This document shows, one piece after another, positions 27,039-36,127 of a stretch of DNA of 64,000 bases; the stretch's first letter is position 1, and every line of letters begins with the position of its first letter. Under the pieces are notes generated by a model. It did not search any database and was not told where the DNA came from. It saw only the letters and a list, made by a program, of their open reading frames with translations. Location: assembly GCF_000328525.1 (NCBI RefSeq), contig NC_019964.1:744001-808000 (forward strand), in the 5' to 3' direction. A program made the position numbers and the translations under genes. Source of the DNA: Halovivax ruber XH-70 (GTDB lineage: Archaea > Halobacteriota > Halobacteria > Halobacteriales > Natrialbaceae).

Positions 27039-27133
27039 ACCGTCACATTGTCGACCCGGTACTTAGACGTTCGAGATGCGGTGACCTGTGTCACCCGTCG
27101 AAAGCCACGACGGATCTCCAATCTGCCAGTGGG

Positions 27134-28054
27134 CTAGATGACGAGCAACTCCGTCGACCAGAACGAGCGGTGGGCGTCGTCGAGGGCACGTTCCGTGTCG
27201 CCGGTCGCGTCGACCGCCGCGAGGGCGTCGGGGCCCGGATCCAGCTGGTCTGCGAGTTCGTCGAGGACGTCGCGCTGGCCGGCCAGGTAGAGGGGCAGGT
27301 CGGCCGCCTCGTCGCGAACGTCTTCGATCGCCGCCCTCGCCTGGGCGACGTGGTCGTCGATCTGTTCGTCTCGAATCCGTTCGAATCGTGCCTGGGAGAA
27401 ACCGCCCTTCGAGTGGGCGCCCTTGACGTCGCTCTCGAACCCGGCGTACTCGACTCGCTCGGTACCGTCGTAGCGCCCGATCGCGAACCGGTCGGCCCGG
27501 ACGAGCGCCAGGAGATGTGGTCCCGTCGGCCGGAAGCGAGCCGTGTCGAGCTCGACGCGGTCGCTCCAGGTCGGTTCCACGTCGACGGGAAGCGGGCCGT
27601 CGAGAGCGACCGAGACGAGGCCGGCATCGTCGGCGACGACGAGGCAGGGCGCGGCGTCGGCCGCGAGGCGGGCTCGATCGCCCAGCGCGGACGCCACCGA
27701 CTCCGGAACGGCGTCCGGTTCGACCGACGCCGTCAGGACGGATTCCGGCGCTGCACGAAGCGATTCGAGCCGGGCAAGGACGTCCGCAAGCCGGCTATCG
27801 TGGAGTGTCTCACGACGTCGGTACGTCAGGTCGTCGCCGCTGTCGTCGCGCCGCTCGAGCTCGCCCTCGAGCTGTGCGATCCGGTCTTCGAGGCGGTTTT
27901 CCCGTTCCTCGGCGGTTTGGCGTTCCCGAACCGCCTCGCGACGACGATCCGATTCGGCCTCGTAGCGCTCACGCAGGCGTTCACACTCGGTTTCGAGCTC
28001 GTCGATGCGGTCCCTGAGCGACGCCCGGCCCAGCCACTCGTCGAGCTTCGACAT
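27134..28054 (-). CDS. Vms1/Ankzf1-family peptidyl-tRNA hydrolase-like protein
   Basis: 306 residues. The first 75 residues form a charged coiled coil (LRDRIDELETECERLRERYE onward). Residues about 130-250 match the eRF1-like VLRF1 domain of archaeal Vms1/Ankzf1 homologues, with the hallmark GAHSKGGFSQARFERIRDEQ (KGxHxKGGxSxxRF type), the loop that in Vms1 contains the residue attacking peptidyl-tRNA. The usual Gln of this loop appears as the Q in FSQAR. These enzymes release stalled nascent chains in ribosome quality control. Upstream is a conserved haloarchaeal small protein. Confidence 0.82.
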   Translation of the reverse strand: MSKLDEWLGRASLRDRIDELETECERLRERYEAESDRRREAVRERQTAEERENRLEDRIAQLEGELERRDDSGDDLTYRRRETLHDSRLADVLARLESLRAAPESVLTASVEPDAVPESVASALGDRARLAADAAPCLVVADDAGLVSVALDGPLPVDVEPTWSDRVELDTARFRPTGPHLLALVRADRFAIGRYDGTERVEYAGFESDVKGAHSKGGFSQARFERIRDEQIDDHVAQARAAIEDVRDEAADLPLYLAGQRDVLDELADQLDPGPDALAAVDATGDTERALDDAHRSFWSTELLVI

Positions 28055-28134
28055 CGATCGAATCCGGGCGGCGCTGGTACTTCTAGGTTCCGACGGGCGG
28101 CGTGGCGCCGTGCGTCTCGGCGAACGTGGTGGCC

Positions 28135-28530
28135 TTACATTCCCGCCGGCGGGGTTCCGTCGGGCTCGTCCCCGCGCACTGGGGTGTCGGGATCCCAGCC
28201 CGCGAACTGGAGGAGCTGGCGAGCCCGGTCGCGACTGGCGAGAAAGACCGACGAGAGCGCTGGCGGGTTGTCGATCTCCGTCTGTTCGAGGACGGCTGTC
28301 GGGACGGCGAGCGTATTCGCCGGGAGTGATTCGGTTCCGTGAACCGGGAAGTGCTGTGTCTCGAGTTTCATCACCAGCGGCGTATCGAGTCGTTCGACGC
28401 CGTCACCGCTCGCGTACAATTGTTCGTTGACGCGCTCGTGCTGGGTTCGTTCCATGGTGACCCGGTCGGTTTCGGTCGGCGTCACGTAGAGACGACCCAG
28501 GTAGTAGTGTTGCGAAAACCGCTCGAACAT
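28135..28530 (-). CDS. haloarchaeal conserved protein, DUF5802-like
   Basis: 131 residues from the ATG at 28530 (MFERFSQHYYLGRLYVTPTE). The sequence, with HERVNEQLYASGDGVERLDTPLVMKLETQHFPVHG, is recognisable as a widely conserved haloarchaeal protein that I associate with DUF5802; the number is from memory. It is cytosolic, acidic and without known function. Further upstream codons in frame reach into spacer and lack the conserved N-terminus. Confidence 0.65.
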   Translation of the reverse strand: MFERFSQHYYLGRLYVTPTETDRVTMERTQHERVNEQLYASGDGVERLDTPLVMKLETQHFPVHGTESLPANTLAVPTAVLEQTEIDNPPALSSVFLASRDRARQLLQFAGWDPDTPVRGDEPDGTPPAGM

Positions 28531-28758
28531 GCCATATGGTAACAGGGGTCGGTCACAGATAACCGTTGTGCGGGAACCTTTACGTCGAAGGGCTTTCAGG
28601 CACTTCTTTCGCGTCCGTGAGACGAGTGAACTGCTCGATCGTCGTTCCGGACCGAGGCGACACACCCCACTCCAAATCACCGAAACCAACAGGCAGCCGG
28701 GAACGGAATCGTCGCCAGTAAACGGTGGTTCGAACGGTCTGAACGCTTCGAACGAAGA

Positions 28759-28770
28759 TTTATCCTTTTA
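28759..28770 (+). promoter_or_regulatory. TATA-like promoter of exported protein gene
   Basis: An AT-rich run, TTTATCCTTTTA, lies 27-38 bp upstream of the ATG at 28797 and stands out in GC-rich surroundings. It is the only promoter-like feature in the 266-bp divergent spacer. Confidence 0.5.
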
Positions 28771-28796
28771 TGGACGACCAGTAGAATGGACACTCG

Positions 28797-29654
28797 ATGA
28801 CGACACATCGGATCGCGCTCGTCGCTGCACTCGTCGTCGGTGCGCTTGCGCTCACGTCAGTGGGGGTCGTCGGGGTGGGGAGTGACGCGCCCGCATCGTC
28901 CGCCGACAACGAGTCGACGATGGGTGACAGTATCGGCGCGTTCATGCAGGCAAGTTCGGCGTCCGCCGACGGGAGTATCGACCGTGGGATGTTCGACCAA
29001 TCGCTCAACGAATCGGCCGACAAGGAGGCACTCGTCCGTGAGCGTATCGAAGCGCTCGAAGCGGAGTACGAGGAAGCCAGAAAGCTGTCGGCGTCGGTCG
29101 ACACGAACTCGTCGTTACCGGCCCCGGCCCGCCGGGCGACGCTGGTTCGCCTGACGATGCAACTCGATTCGCTCAACGCGTCGATCGAGGAAACTAGTGA
29201 CCACGCTCGAGCTGTCGGGGTGGACACCGAGCGTCTGGAGACACTACGGGCGAACGCCTCCGAACTGACTGGCCCGGAAGTGGCCGAAATCGCGACCGAG
29301 ATGGCCGGTGTCGACCCGCCAGGGTTGCGAGACGGCCAACCGGGAAACGGTAATTCGGGGGCCGGCGCCCCCGGGAACAGTAGCGGATCGTCGACACCGG
29401 GTGGTTCGGGAAACGGTAATTCGGGGGCTGGCGTCCCCGGAAACAGTACCGATTCACCGGGTACTGGTGGTCAGGGAAACGGTAACGGGGGAGCTGGTGC
29501 TCCCGGGAACGACTCATCAGGAGACGCCGGCGATTCACCAGGAAACGCCGATTCGGGATCGACTGATTCGGCGAACGGAACTGGTGCGGACGGAGGAGCG
29601 GACACGGATCTCCTCCGGTCGGTCGTCGTGCCGGTTGGCTTCCCGCTTTGGTGA
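28797..29654 (+). CDS. exported Gly/Asn/Ser-rich repeat protein
   Basis: 285 residues with a Sec-type signal (IALVAALVVGALALTSVGVV). Residues about 30-175 are helical and acidic (ERIEALEAEYEEARKLSASV). From about 182 the protein becomes a low-complexity Gly/Asn/Ser/Pro region with three GNGN(S/G)GAGxPGN repeats, ending in VVVPVGFPLW with no anchor or lipobox. The plan suggests a cell-surface or secreted protein with a flexible tail; NSS and NDS sites could be N-glycosylated. I recognise no family and no enzymatic motif. Confidence 0.65.
   Translation: MTTHRIALVAALVVGALALTSVGVVGVGSDAPASSADNESTMGDSIGAFMQASSASADGSIDRGMFDQSLNESADKEALVRERIEALEAEYEEARKLSASVDTNSSLPAPARRATLVRLTMQLDSLNASIEETSDHARAVGVDTERLETLRANASELTGPEVAEIATEMAGVDPPGLRDGQPGNGNSGAGAPGNSSGSSTPGGSGNGNSGAGVPGNSTDSPGTGGQGNGNGGAGAPGNDSSGDAGDSPGNADSGSTDSANGTGADGGADTDLLRSVVVPVGFPLW
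29342..29510 (+). repeat. three 66-bp-spaced in-frame repeats
   Basis: Copies start at 29342, 29408 and 29474 with GGGAAACGGTAA, followed by a Gly/Ala/Pro-coding block. The third lacks three bases near its middle but keeps frame by compensation. They encode the GNGN-GAG-PGN repeats of the exported protein. Confidence 0.75.
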
Positions 29655-29819
29655 CGAAGGCGGTCAGCAGAGCTCGGGCAGCGCCACGTCGACGTGAAAC
29701 AGTGGTTCCGTCGTCCCAGTCTGCAACCGATTCTTCTCCGCTGGTCACGGTTCATGTCTTGTACGGCCCTGTCTATTTCCGCCGAGACGGATCTCGTCGG
29801 TCTTGACAGGGACCTCGTC

Positions 29820-31013
29820 CTAGATTCCCTGTCCCATCAGGTGACTGCGCAGGACGTCGGCGTTCTTGTTCCCGGCGCCGGTGTTGACGATGGCAACCGT
29901 GTCGTCGGCGTCGAACTCACCCCGTTCGGCGAGGGCCCACGCCCCGCTCGCCGCGGCAGCACAGGTTGGCGCCATCTCGAGACCCTCGTTCTGGGCGACG
30001 GCAACCGCGGCGTCTAAGATCTCGTGGTCGTCGGTGGCGACGGCTCCGCCTCCGCTCTCGCGAAGGGCGTCCAGAATCCACCGGCTCGCACCCGGATCCG
30101 GAATTTCGATACCGCCGCAGATGGTATCCGGATTTTCGATCGGCTCGTGTTCGTCTCGGCCGGCGTCGAACGCCTCGACGATCGGCGCACAGCCCGACGC
30201 CTGCGCGGCGTAGAACGCGGGTATCTCGTCGATCAGGCCGAGTTCGCGCCACTCGCGGGCCGCCTTGTACATGCCGACGAGGCCCACGCCGCCACCGGTC
30301 GGATAGACGATCGCATCCGGCACCTGCCAGTCGCGCTGTTCGACCAGCTCGTAGAGCATGGTCTTCTTTCCCTCGTGGCGATAGGGTGTGACGAACGACG
30401 ACAGCGAATACCAGTCGTCGTGCTCGGCCATCGCGTCCGTCGCTGCAGCGCCGGCGTCGCCGATGCGGCCACCACTGACCGTCAGATCACCGCCGTGGAC
30501 GTTCACCATCGCCTTCGTCGTGAAACTCGAGCGCGACGGGAGGAAGACGTGCGCGTCCAGGCCCGCGCGAGCGGCGTACGCCGAGGCGGCTTGCCCCGCG
30601 TTCCCGGCCGACGGAAGGACGACGTCGGTCGCCCCGTGGGCCACCGCCGCCGTCACGGCCATCGAGGCGCCCCGATCCTTGAACGTGCCAGTCGGGTTTC
30701 GCCCCTCGTCCTTTATCAGCACCTCCCCGACGCCGAGTTCGTCCGCGAGCGTCTCGCACTCGACCGCCGGTGTCGCACCCTCGTCCATCGACACGGCTAC
30801 GTCACGCTCGAACGGCAGGAGTTCGGCGTAGCGCCACAGCGAGTCGAACGGGCGATCAGCCAACGATTCTCGCGTGACGTCGATCGCGTCGTAGTCGTAG
30901 GTCGGATCCAGGATCCCGCCGCAGTCCGCACAGCGGTGCGTTCCCGCCTCCGGAGCGTACGACCGATCACAGTCATGGCACTCGAGTCCGGTGAACGCCT
31001 CGGTGGTCTCCAT
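29820..31013 (-). CDS. thrC: threonine synthase
   Basis: 397 residues of the PLP-dependent threonine synthase family, converting O-phosphohomoserine to threonine. The N-terminus has a zinc ribbon (LECHDCDRSY, then HRCADCGG). The PLP lysine is in NPTGTFKDRGASMAVTAA, the phosphate-binding loop is SAGNAGQAASAYAARAG, and the glycine-rich loop is YPTGGGVGLVGMYKA. Haloarchaea often carry more than one paralogue, and some annotated ThrC proteins have other PLP functions, so the specificity is likely but not certain. No thr pathway gene is adjacent. Confidence 0.85.
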   Translation of the reverse strand: METTEAFTGLECHDCDRSYAPEAGTHRCADCGGILDPTYDYDAIDVTRESLADRPFDSLWRYAELLPFERDVAVSMDEGATPAVECETLADELGVGEVLIKDEGRNPTGTFKDRGASMAVTAAVAHGATDVVLPSAGNAGQAASAYAARAGLDAHVFLPSRSSFTTKAMVNVHGGDLTVSGGRIGDAGAAATDAMAEHDDWYSLSSFVTPYRHEGKKTMLYELVEQRDWQVPDAIVYPTGGGVGLVGMYKAAREWRELGLIDEIPAFYAAQASGCAPIVEAFDAGRDEHEPIENPDTICGGIEIPDPGASRWILDALRESGGGAVATDDHEILDAAVAVAQNEGLEMAPTCAAAASGAWALAERGEFDADDTVAIVNTGAGNKNADVLRSHLMGQGI

Positions 31014-31187
31014 ACCGTGGTGTTCGGTTCCGCGGCCAAATTCCTATCCATTGCTGTCGTCGTGAGCGTCCGGCGTCGAACACCGCTCGATCGACGGTTC
31101 GCCCACCTGCGCTTTATTTCACTGGCCGGTGAATCGCTCTCCCGAGAAACGATGGGACACGATCGCAGGAAGCGCGGTCGGTGAGCG

Positions 31188-32387
31188 ATGACGTTCGAAG
31201 ACGTGGCGATCGTCGGCATCGGCGAGACGGCAAAGCGCCGGCCGGACGATCCCGCCGAACTGCGGAGTCTCGAACGGCTGTACGCGGACGCGACCGCGAG
31301 CACGCTCGCCTCCGCCGGCCTCCCGCACGCGGCGATCGACGGCGTCGGCGTCATTCGGCCGGGGGTCGAAACCCCGGCTAACTTCGTCGGCCACCTCGTC
31401 GAGACGCTCGGCTTCGAGAACGTTCGCTGGGCGACCACGGCCGACACCGGCGGCTCGAACGCGGTCTCCCTGGTGCTACAAGGGGCGCTGGCGATCGACG
31501 CCGGTATCGTCGACACGTTCCTGTGTCTCGGCGCCGACGCACCCGTCGATCCGACGGACTCCTCGGCGGGACTGTTCGGGCGCGATCCCCGGGGATACGT
31601 GCGAAACTACATGGACCCGTTCGGCACCCAGGGGCCGAACTCTCGCCTTGCCCACGTCCAGACCGTCCATGCCGACGAGTACGGCACGACGCGGGAACAG
31701 CTGGGCCATATCGCCGTCGTCCAGCGACGCCACGCGACGCTGAATCCGCGTGCGTGGTTCGACGACCCGATCGATCTGGCGGCGTACCTGGACGCGACAC
31801 CGATCGCCGATCCGATCGGCCTGCTCGACTGCGTGATCCCGGTCAACGCGGGATTCGGCGTGGTCCTCGTGTCGGCCGAGCGGGCGTCGACGCTCGACGT
31901 CGACCCGGTCGAGATCGCCGGCTTCGGCGAGTGCTCGAACTACGGCGACTCGCGATCGCCGGACGTGACGACGACGGGCGTTACCGTCGCCGGTCGAGCG
32001 GCCTACGACCGCGCTGGCGTCGGCCCGGACGCGATCGACTGCTGGCAGGTGTACGACGATTACCCGATCGTCGTCGCGATGCAACTGGAGGACCTCGGAC
32101 TCTGTGACAAAGGCGATGGCGGGCCGTTCGTCGCCGGCACCGACCTCGGGTTCGACGGCGACGTCCCCCTGAACACGTCCGGCGGGCAACTCTCGGCCGG
32201 CCAGCCGGGGATGGCGGCCGGCTTCGTCCAGCTCGTAGAGGGAATCCGACAGCTCCGCCGCGACGCCGACGACCGACAGGTTCGGGGGGCGACCCGTGGC
32301 GTCGTCACCGGGGCTGGCGGCGTGGCGTACGGGAAAAATCTTCGGCACTGCTCCGTGCTCGTGCTCGAGCGAGGTGATCGGTCGTGA
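31188..32387 (+). CDS. thiolase-like protein lacking the usual catalytic Cys (SCP2/Ltp2 type)
   Basis: 399 residues of the thiolase superfamily, SCP2-thiolase/lipid-transfer branch, with VAIVGIGETAKRRPDD at the start. The position that normally holds the nucleophilic Cys (ACASG type) reads TADTGGSNAVSLVL, so the acyl-enzyme Cys appears absent. The C-terminal NTSGGQLSAGQPGMAAGFVQ and the GAGGVAYG region are normal for the family. The ATGA-type overlap with a DUF35 protein resembles the Ltp2-ChsH2 aldolase pair, where a Cys-less thiolase homologue carries out retro-aldol cleavage. Activity and substrate here are inference. Confidence 0.78.
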   Translation: MTFEDVAIVGIGETAKRRPDDPAELRSLERLYADATASTLASAGLPHAAIDGVGVIRPGVETPANFVGHLVETLGFENVRWATTADTGGSNAVSLVLQGALAIDAGIVDTFLCLGADAPVDPTDSSAGLFGRDPRGYVRNYMDPFGTQGPNSRLAHVQTVHADEYGTTREQLGHIAVVQRRHATLNPRAWFDDPIDLAAYLDATPIADPIGLLDCVIPVNAGFGVVLVSAERASTLDVDPVEIAGFGECSNYGDSRSPDVTTTGVTVAGRAAYDRAGVGPDAIDCWQVYDDYPIVVAMQLEDLGLCDKGDGGPFVAGTDLGFDGDVPLNTSGGQLSAGQPGMAAGFVQLVEGIRQLRRDADDRQVRGATRGVVTGAGGVAYGKNLRHCSVLVLERGDRS

Positions 32388-32794
32388 CCGACTCGCGACC
32401 GCTCCCGTCGCTCGCGGAGGCGTCGTACGCGCGCGAATTCTGGGACGCCGCCAACGAGGGGCGACTGGTCGTTCAGCGGTGTGAGACGTGTGCCACGACG
32501 CAGTACTTCCCGCGACCGCGGTGTGGGACGTGTGGGGGATCGGTCGATTGGGTCGAGGCGTCCGGGCTCGGAACGGTGTCCAGTCACGCGGTGATCCGCC
32601 GACCGGTTTCGAATCCCGCGTTCCGCGACGAGATTCCCTACGTCACCGCGTACGTCGAACTCGAGGAGGGGCCGCGGCTGTTCACGCGGATCGTCGATTG
32701 CGAGCCCGAAACGGTCGAACGGGGGTTACCGGTGTCGGTCACGTTCGAACGGGTGTCCGAGACGGTGACGCTGCCGACGTTCGAACCACGATAG
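32384..32794 (+). CDS. Zn-ribbon/OB-fold DUF35 protein, thiolase partner
   Basis: 136 residues. An N-terminal helix (LAEASYAREFWDAANEGRLV) leads to a rubredoxin-like zinc ribbon, CETCATTQYFPRPRCGTCGG, and then an OB-fold barrel (GTVSSHAVIRRPV to the C-terminus). DUF35 proteins bind acyl-CoA and form obligate complexes with thiolase-like enzymes. It starts within the last codons of the thiolase-like gene (overlap of 4 bp), so the two are co-translated. Length is normal. Confidence 0.88.
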   Translation: MTDSRPLPSLAEASYAREFWDAANEGRLVVQRCETCATTQYFPRPRCGTCGGSVDWVEASGLGTVSSHAVIRRPVSNPAFRDEIPYVTAYVELEEGPRLFTRIVDCEPETVERGLPVSVTFERVSETVTLPTFEPR

Positions 32795-32891
32795 CTTGGC
32801 GGTAGACGGATTCGCGTCGTCGGACGGATCGATTCTCACCGGATCGGCCGCGTCGGGGGGCCTATGTGACCTGATCGCAAACAGCTCCGGT

Positions 32892-34220
32892 ATGACCGAT
32901 CGCCCGTCGGTGATCGTCGTCGGTGGCGGACTCGCCGGGCTGGTGGCCGCTCGTCACCTCGCTGCGGGCGGTGCGGACGTGACACTCGTAGAGCGGCGCG
33001 ATCGCGTCGGCGGTCGCGTGGCCACCCGCGAACGGGACGGCTACCGGTTCGACCGCGGATTCCAGGTGCTGTTTACCGCCTATCCGGCCGTCCGCCGCGA
33101 GCTCGACCTGGACGGGCTCGATCTCCGGCGGTTCGCGCCGGGAGCCTGCCTCGCGCGCCCGAGCGGCCGCTCGACCCTCGCCGATCCGCTCCGGGAGCCG
33201 AGGGCGCTTCCGGCGACGCTGCGCAACACGGACGTCACGGTCGGGGACAAACTCCGCGTTCTGCGACTCCGGCTCGCGCTCGGGCGGACCGATTTCGCGG
33301 ACATCTTCGAGGGTCCCGATGGCGATATCGAGGCGTTCCTCGCCAAGCGCGGCTTCTCGGCCCGCTTCAGGAATCGGTTCGCGGCACCCTTTCTCGGCGG
33401 GATCACGCTCGACCGCTCGCTTTCGACCTCTGCACGGGTGTTTCGCTACGTCTACAAGGCCCTCGCCGAGGGTCACACCGCCGTCCCCGCGTCGGGAATG
33501 GGCGCGATCCCCGCGCAGTTGGCCCGAGGCGCACGGCGCGCGGGGGCGACGATCGAGACCGACACGGCGGTCGACCGCCTGGAGCCCGCCGCAGAGACGG
33601 TCGACGGCGCCGGCGGGACTGGCGGCGTCGAACTGTCGATCGGCGGCGAGACCCGCCTCGCTGACGCGGCGGTAGTCGCGACCGAACCGCCCACCGCCCG
33701 CGAGCTGACCGCCGTCGACGCCATCCCGACCGACGGACGGGGCTGTGTCACCCAGTACTACGCGCTCCCGGGCGGCGAACTGGACGTCGGCCGTCGGTTG
33801 GTGCTGAACGCCGACCCGCCCTCGGAGCGCGGGGAGGGCGAAGCGTGGCCCAACCACGTCGTCCCACACAGCGCCGTGGCGCCGTCGTATTCGCCGGATG
33901 ACGTCGCGCTGGTCAGCGCGACGTACCTGGGTGTTCCCAACGCGACCGACGCGGCCCTCGCCGAGCGGAGCCGCCGCGCGCTCGAATCGTGGTTCCCGGC
34001 ACGTCGGTTCGACGGCCTCGAACGCCTGCACACCGACCGGATCCCGTTCGCCCAGTTCGACCAGCCGCCGGGGATCCACGACCGGTTGCCCGACGTTCGC
34101 GCCCCCGACGGCCCCGTCTACCTCGCCGGTGAGTACACGCGCTGGTCGTCGATCCAGGGGGCGATGGCAAGCGGACGGGACGCGGCGGCTACGCTGCTGG
34201 CGGATCTCGGCTCGGGGTGA
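32892..34220 (+). CDS. FAD-dependent oxidoreductase (amine oxidase/phytoene desaturase-like)
   Basis: 442 residues from the ATG at 32892. The dinucleotide-binding motif VIVVGGGLAGLVAARHLAAG opens the protein, followed by the second FAD motif RVGGRVATRERDGYRFDRG. The C-terminal VYLAGEYTRWSSIQGAMASG closes the FAD site. The family includes amine oxidases, protoporphyrinogen oxidases and carotenoid desaturases; nothing adjacent fixes the substrate. Upstream codons in frame lack conserved features. The next gene is convergent. Confidence 0.82.
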   Translation: MTDRPSVIVVGGGLAGLVAARHLAAGGADVTLVERRDRVGGRVATRERDGYRFDRGFQVLFTAYPAVRRELDLDGLDLRRFAPGACLARPSGRSTLADPLREPRALPATLRNTDVTVGDKLRVLRLRLALGRTDFADIFEGPDGDIEAFLAKRGFSARFRNRFAAPFLGGITLDRSLSTSARVFRYVYKALAEGHTAVPASGMGAIPAQLARGARRAGATIETDTAVDRLEPAAETVDGAGGTGGVELSIGGETRLADAAVVATEPPTARELTAVDAIPTDGRGCVTQYYALPGGELDVGRRLVLNADPPSERGEGEAWPNHVVPHSAVAPSYSPDDVALVSATYLGVPNATDAALAERSRRALESWFPARRFDGLERLHTDRIPFAQFDQPPGIHDRLPDVRAPDGPVYLAGEYTRWSSIQGAMASGRDAAATLLADLGSG

Positions 34221-34239
34221 TAGACGGCGCCCGCGGCGG

Positions 34240-34983
34240 TCAGAGGGCGTGTCGACACTCGTCGAGTGGCGGGAACCAGAGCGTCTCCTCACCGTCGACG
34301 TCCCTGACGGCCGGTGAGGCCCCGCCGACGCCGGTCACCAGCGGCGACTGGAAGTCCCGGGCGCGGCGCGTGTTGATCGTCGTTCCGCGTGCGAGTTGCG
34401 AGAACGCCGGGAGAACGAGTAGATCGCCGCTTACCGCGGCTTCTTCCGAGGGAACGGACAGAAAGCAGGGATACTTTCGCCCGTCGATCGAGAGCGCGGG
34501 GTGGTCGTGGCCGATCACGTACAGCGACGGCGGTGAGCTGCCGGTGGACACGCACTCGGTGGGCGGTCGTTCGTGACCGTGACAGACGACGGTTTCCCCG
34601 TCGTCGAGCTGGAACGCGGCCGCGGTCTCGCCGTCGAACGCTTCGTCGAGGACGCTATCGTGATTGCCCGGCGTACAGACGAGCGACGCCTCGGCGCCAG
34701 CGACGACTCGTTCGATCTCGGCGACCGTCTCGCGAACGCCGTCCGGGATCCACGAGAACGAGTGGAGCAGATCACCGGCGACCACGACCGTCTGCGGGTC
34801 GAACCGACCCAGGAGGTCCTCCAGGCGTCCGACGGGGTCGTCGGCGGCGTCGATCGGTGCGTCGACGGCTGACGACGCCCCCCGACCGAGGTGAACGTCT
34901 GCGAGGACGAGCGTCTCGGCGGGCTGGACGTAGACGGCACGTTCGGCGAACGACAGGGGGTGTCCCCCCGCTTGCATCATCAC
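34240..34983 (-). CDS. calcineurin-like metallophosphoesterase
   Basis: 247 residues. The dimetal-site motifs appear in order: LADVHLGRG (D-x-H), VVAGDLLHSF (GD), TPGNHDSV (GNHD), then CHGHERP and VIGHDHPAL (GH and GHxH-like). Archaeal proteins of this type lie next to DNA repair helicases in some genomes; here the neighbour is archaeosortase A. The in-frame ATG triplet at the start (MMM) leaves the exact start ambiguous by two residues. The physiological substrate is unknown. Confidence 0.88.
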   Translation of the reverse strand: MMMQAGGHPLSFAERAVYVQPAETLVLADVHLGRGASSAVDAPIDAADDPVGRLEDLLGRFDPQTVVVAGDLLHSFSWIPDGVRETVAEIERVVAGAEASLVCTPGNHDSVLDEAFDGETAAAFQLDDGETVVCHGHERPPTECVSTGSSPPSLYVIGHDHPALSIDGRKYPCFLSVPSEEAAVSGDLLVLPAFSQLARGTTINTRRARDFQSPLVTGVGGASPAVRDVDGEETLWFPPLDECRHAL

Positions 34984-34989
34984 CAGCCG

Positions 34990-36012
34990 TCAGTCACCTG
35001 CGGCCTTGCCCGTTTCGGATTCGGGTCCGAACACCTCGGCCAGGTCGTACTCGGTCCCGGTGAGGACGAACAGCACCTCCTCTAACGGCTCGACGACCTC
35101 CGGGACGATCCTGATGACGATGTAGGCGATCCCGACGAGCGCGATCACCGCGCCCGGCTGGAAGATGACGTTGTGCGAGATCAGAAACGAGGTGCGCTCG
35201 GGAACGGCCCCCATCCACTCGGTCGCGAGGTAGACGAAGAAGTCCTGCTGGAACCAGCCGTACGGCGTGGCGAGCGAGATGAAGACGTTGCGGACGAGGT
35301 TCAGGAACCAGATGATCCCGACGGCGACGACGAAGCCTGCCGCTTTGCGACGTAGCGGCGCGCGGACGGCGGCGATGAGGCCGCCGAAGATGGCCATGCT
35401 CCCGATGCCGGTACACGCGAGCACGATGTAGGTCGTCCGTCCGGTGGGGACGGTGTCGGTGTCGAAGGCGAACCGGCTGTGGTAGCCGTTGCCGCCGGTT
35501 TCGAGGCCCGGACTCTCCGCGACGATGTCCATCGCGAGGTGGGTCTGGTACGCGGTCGTCTCGATGAGCCACTGGCGGGCGAGCGGGATCGTCTCGACTG
35601 GCAGGTAGATGATCCCCATGACGGCGACGGCACGGACGAGGATGAGCATCGACTCCCGGCCCTGGAACAGGAGGTACGTGGCGTACAGACACAGCGGGAA
35701 CGCTGCGAGGGCGAGCATCGTCTCGAGCGGACTCTGCATCTCCGTCCAGTAGTAGGGGACCATCGCCAGCCAGAAACTCCCGAAGAGGACGCTGGCGACG
35801 GCGCCGACGTAGCGGGCGGCGTCGATCTCGTCTCGCCACTCCAGCGCGATCGCGACGAGGAACGCGGCGATCGAGATCCACGCGAGGTAGTCGACGGCGC
35901 CCATCGTCGCGTTCGCGGCCGACAGCGGCAGCCGCGGGATCGACTCGGCCACCCCGGTGACTGCGGTCACGCTGTGTCGGCCGGCCTGAAGTATCGCGTC
36001 CGGGTCACTCAC
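34990..36012 (-). CDS. artA: archaeosortase A
   Basis: 340 residues and about eight transmembrane helices. Exosortase/archaeosortase catalytic residues are recognisable: Cys in LACTGIGSMAIF, Arg in FLNLVRNVFI and His in SFLISHNVIF. ArtA processes S-layer glycoprotein and other proteins with a PGF-CTERM tail, removing the C-terminal helix and linking the new end to a membrane lipid. An internal ATG at 35904 (MGAVDYLAW) gives a length nearer to characterised ArtA, so the first 36 residues may be untranslated. No PGF-CTERM substrate gene is adjacent. Confidence 0.88.
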   Translation of the reverse strand: MSDPDAILQAGRHSVTAVTGVAESIPRLPLSAANATMGAVDYLAWISIAAFLVAIALEWRDEIDAARYVGAVASVLFGSFWLAMVPYYWTEMQSPLETMLALAAFPLCLYATYLLFQGRESMLILVRAVAVMGIIYLPVETIPLARQWLIETTAYQTHLAMDIVAESPGLETGGNGYHSRFAFDTDTVPTGRTTYIVLACTGIGSMAIFGGLIAAVRAPLRRKAAGFVVAVGIIWFLNLVRNVFISLATPYGWFQQDFFVYLATEWMGAVPERTSFLISHNVIFQPGAVIALVGIAYIVIRIVPEVVEPLEEVLFVLTGTEYDLAEVFGPESETGKAAGD

Positions 36013-36127
36013 GGGTACTGATGAATAGCTAGGACGGTCGCACTATCAACTTGACGCACTGGATCGGGCGGGGCCGCTTTCGTGGCCGGCCGCCTACATT
36101 TTTGTGGGTTCGGGCGAACAGTCGGCC

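Noticed and set aside
29694-30017. 107-codon plus-strand open frame
   Set aside because: Mostly antisense to the end of the threonine synthase gene, with no independent evidence.
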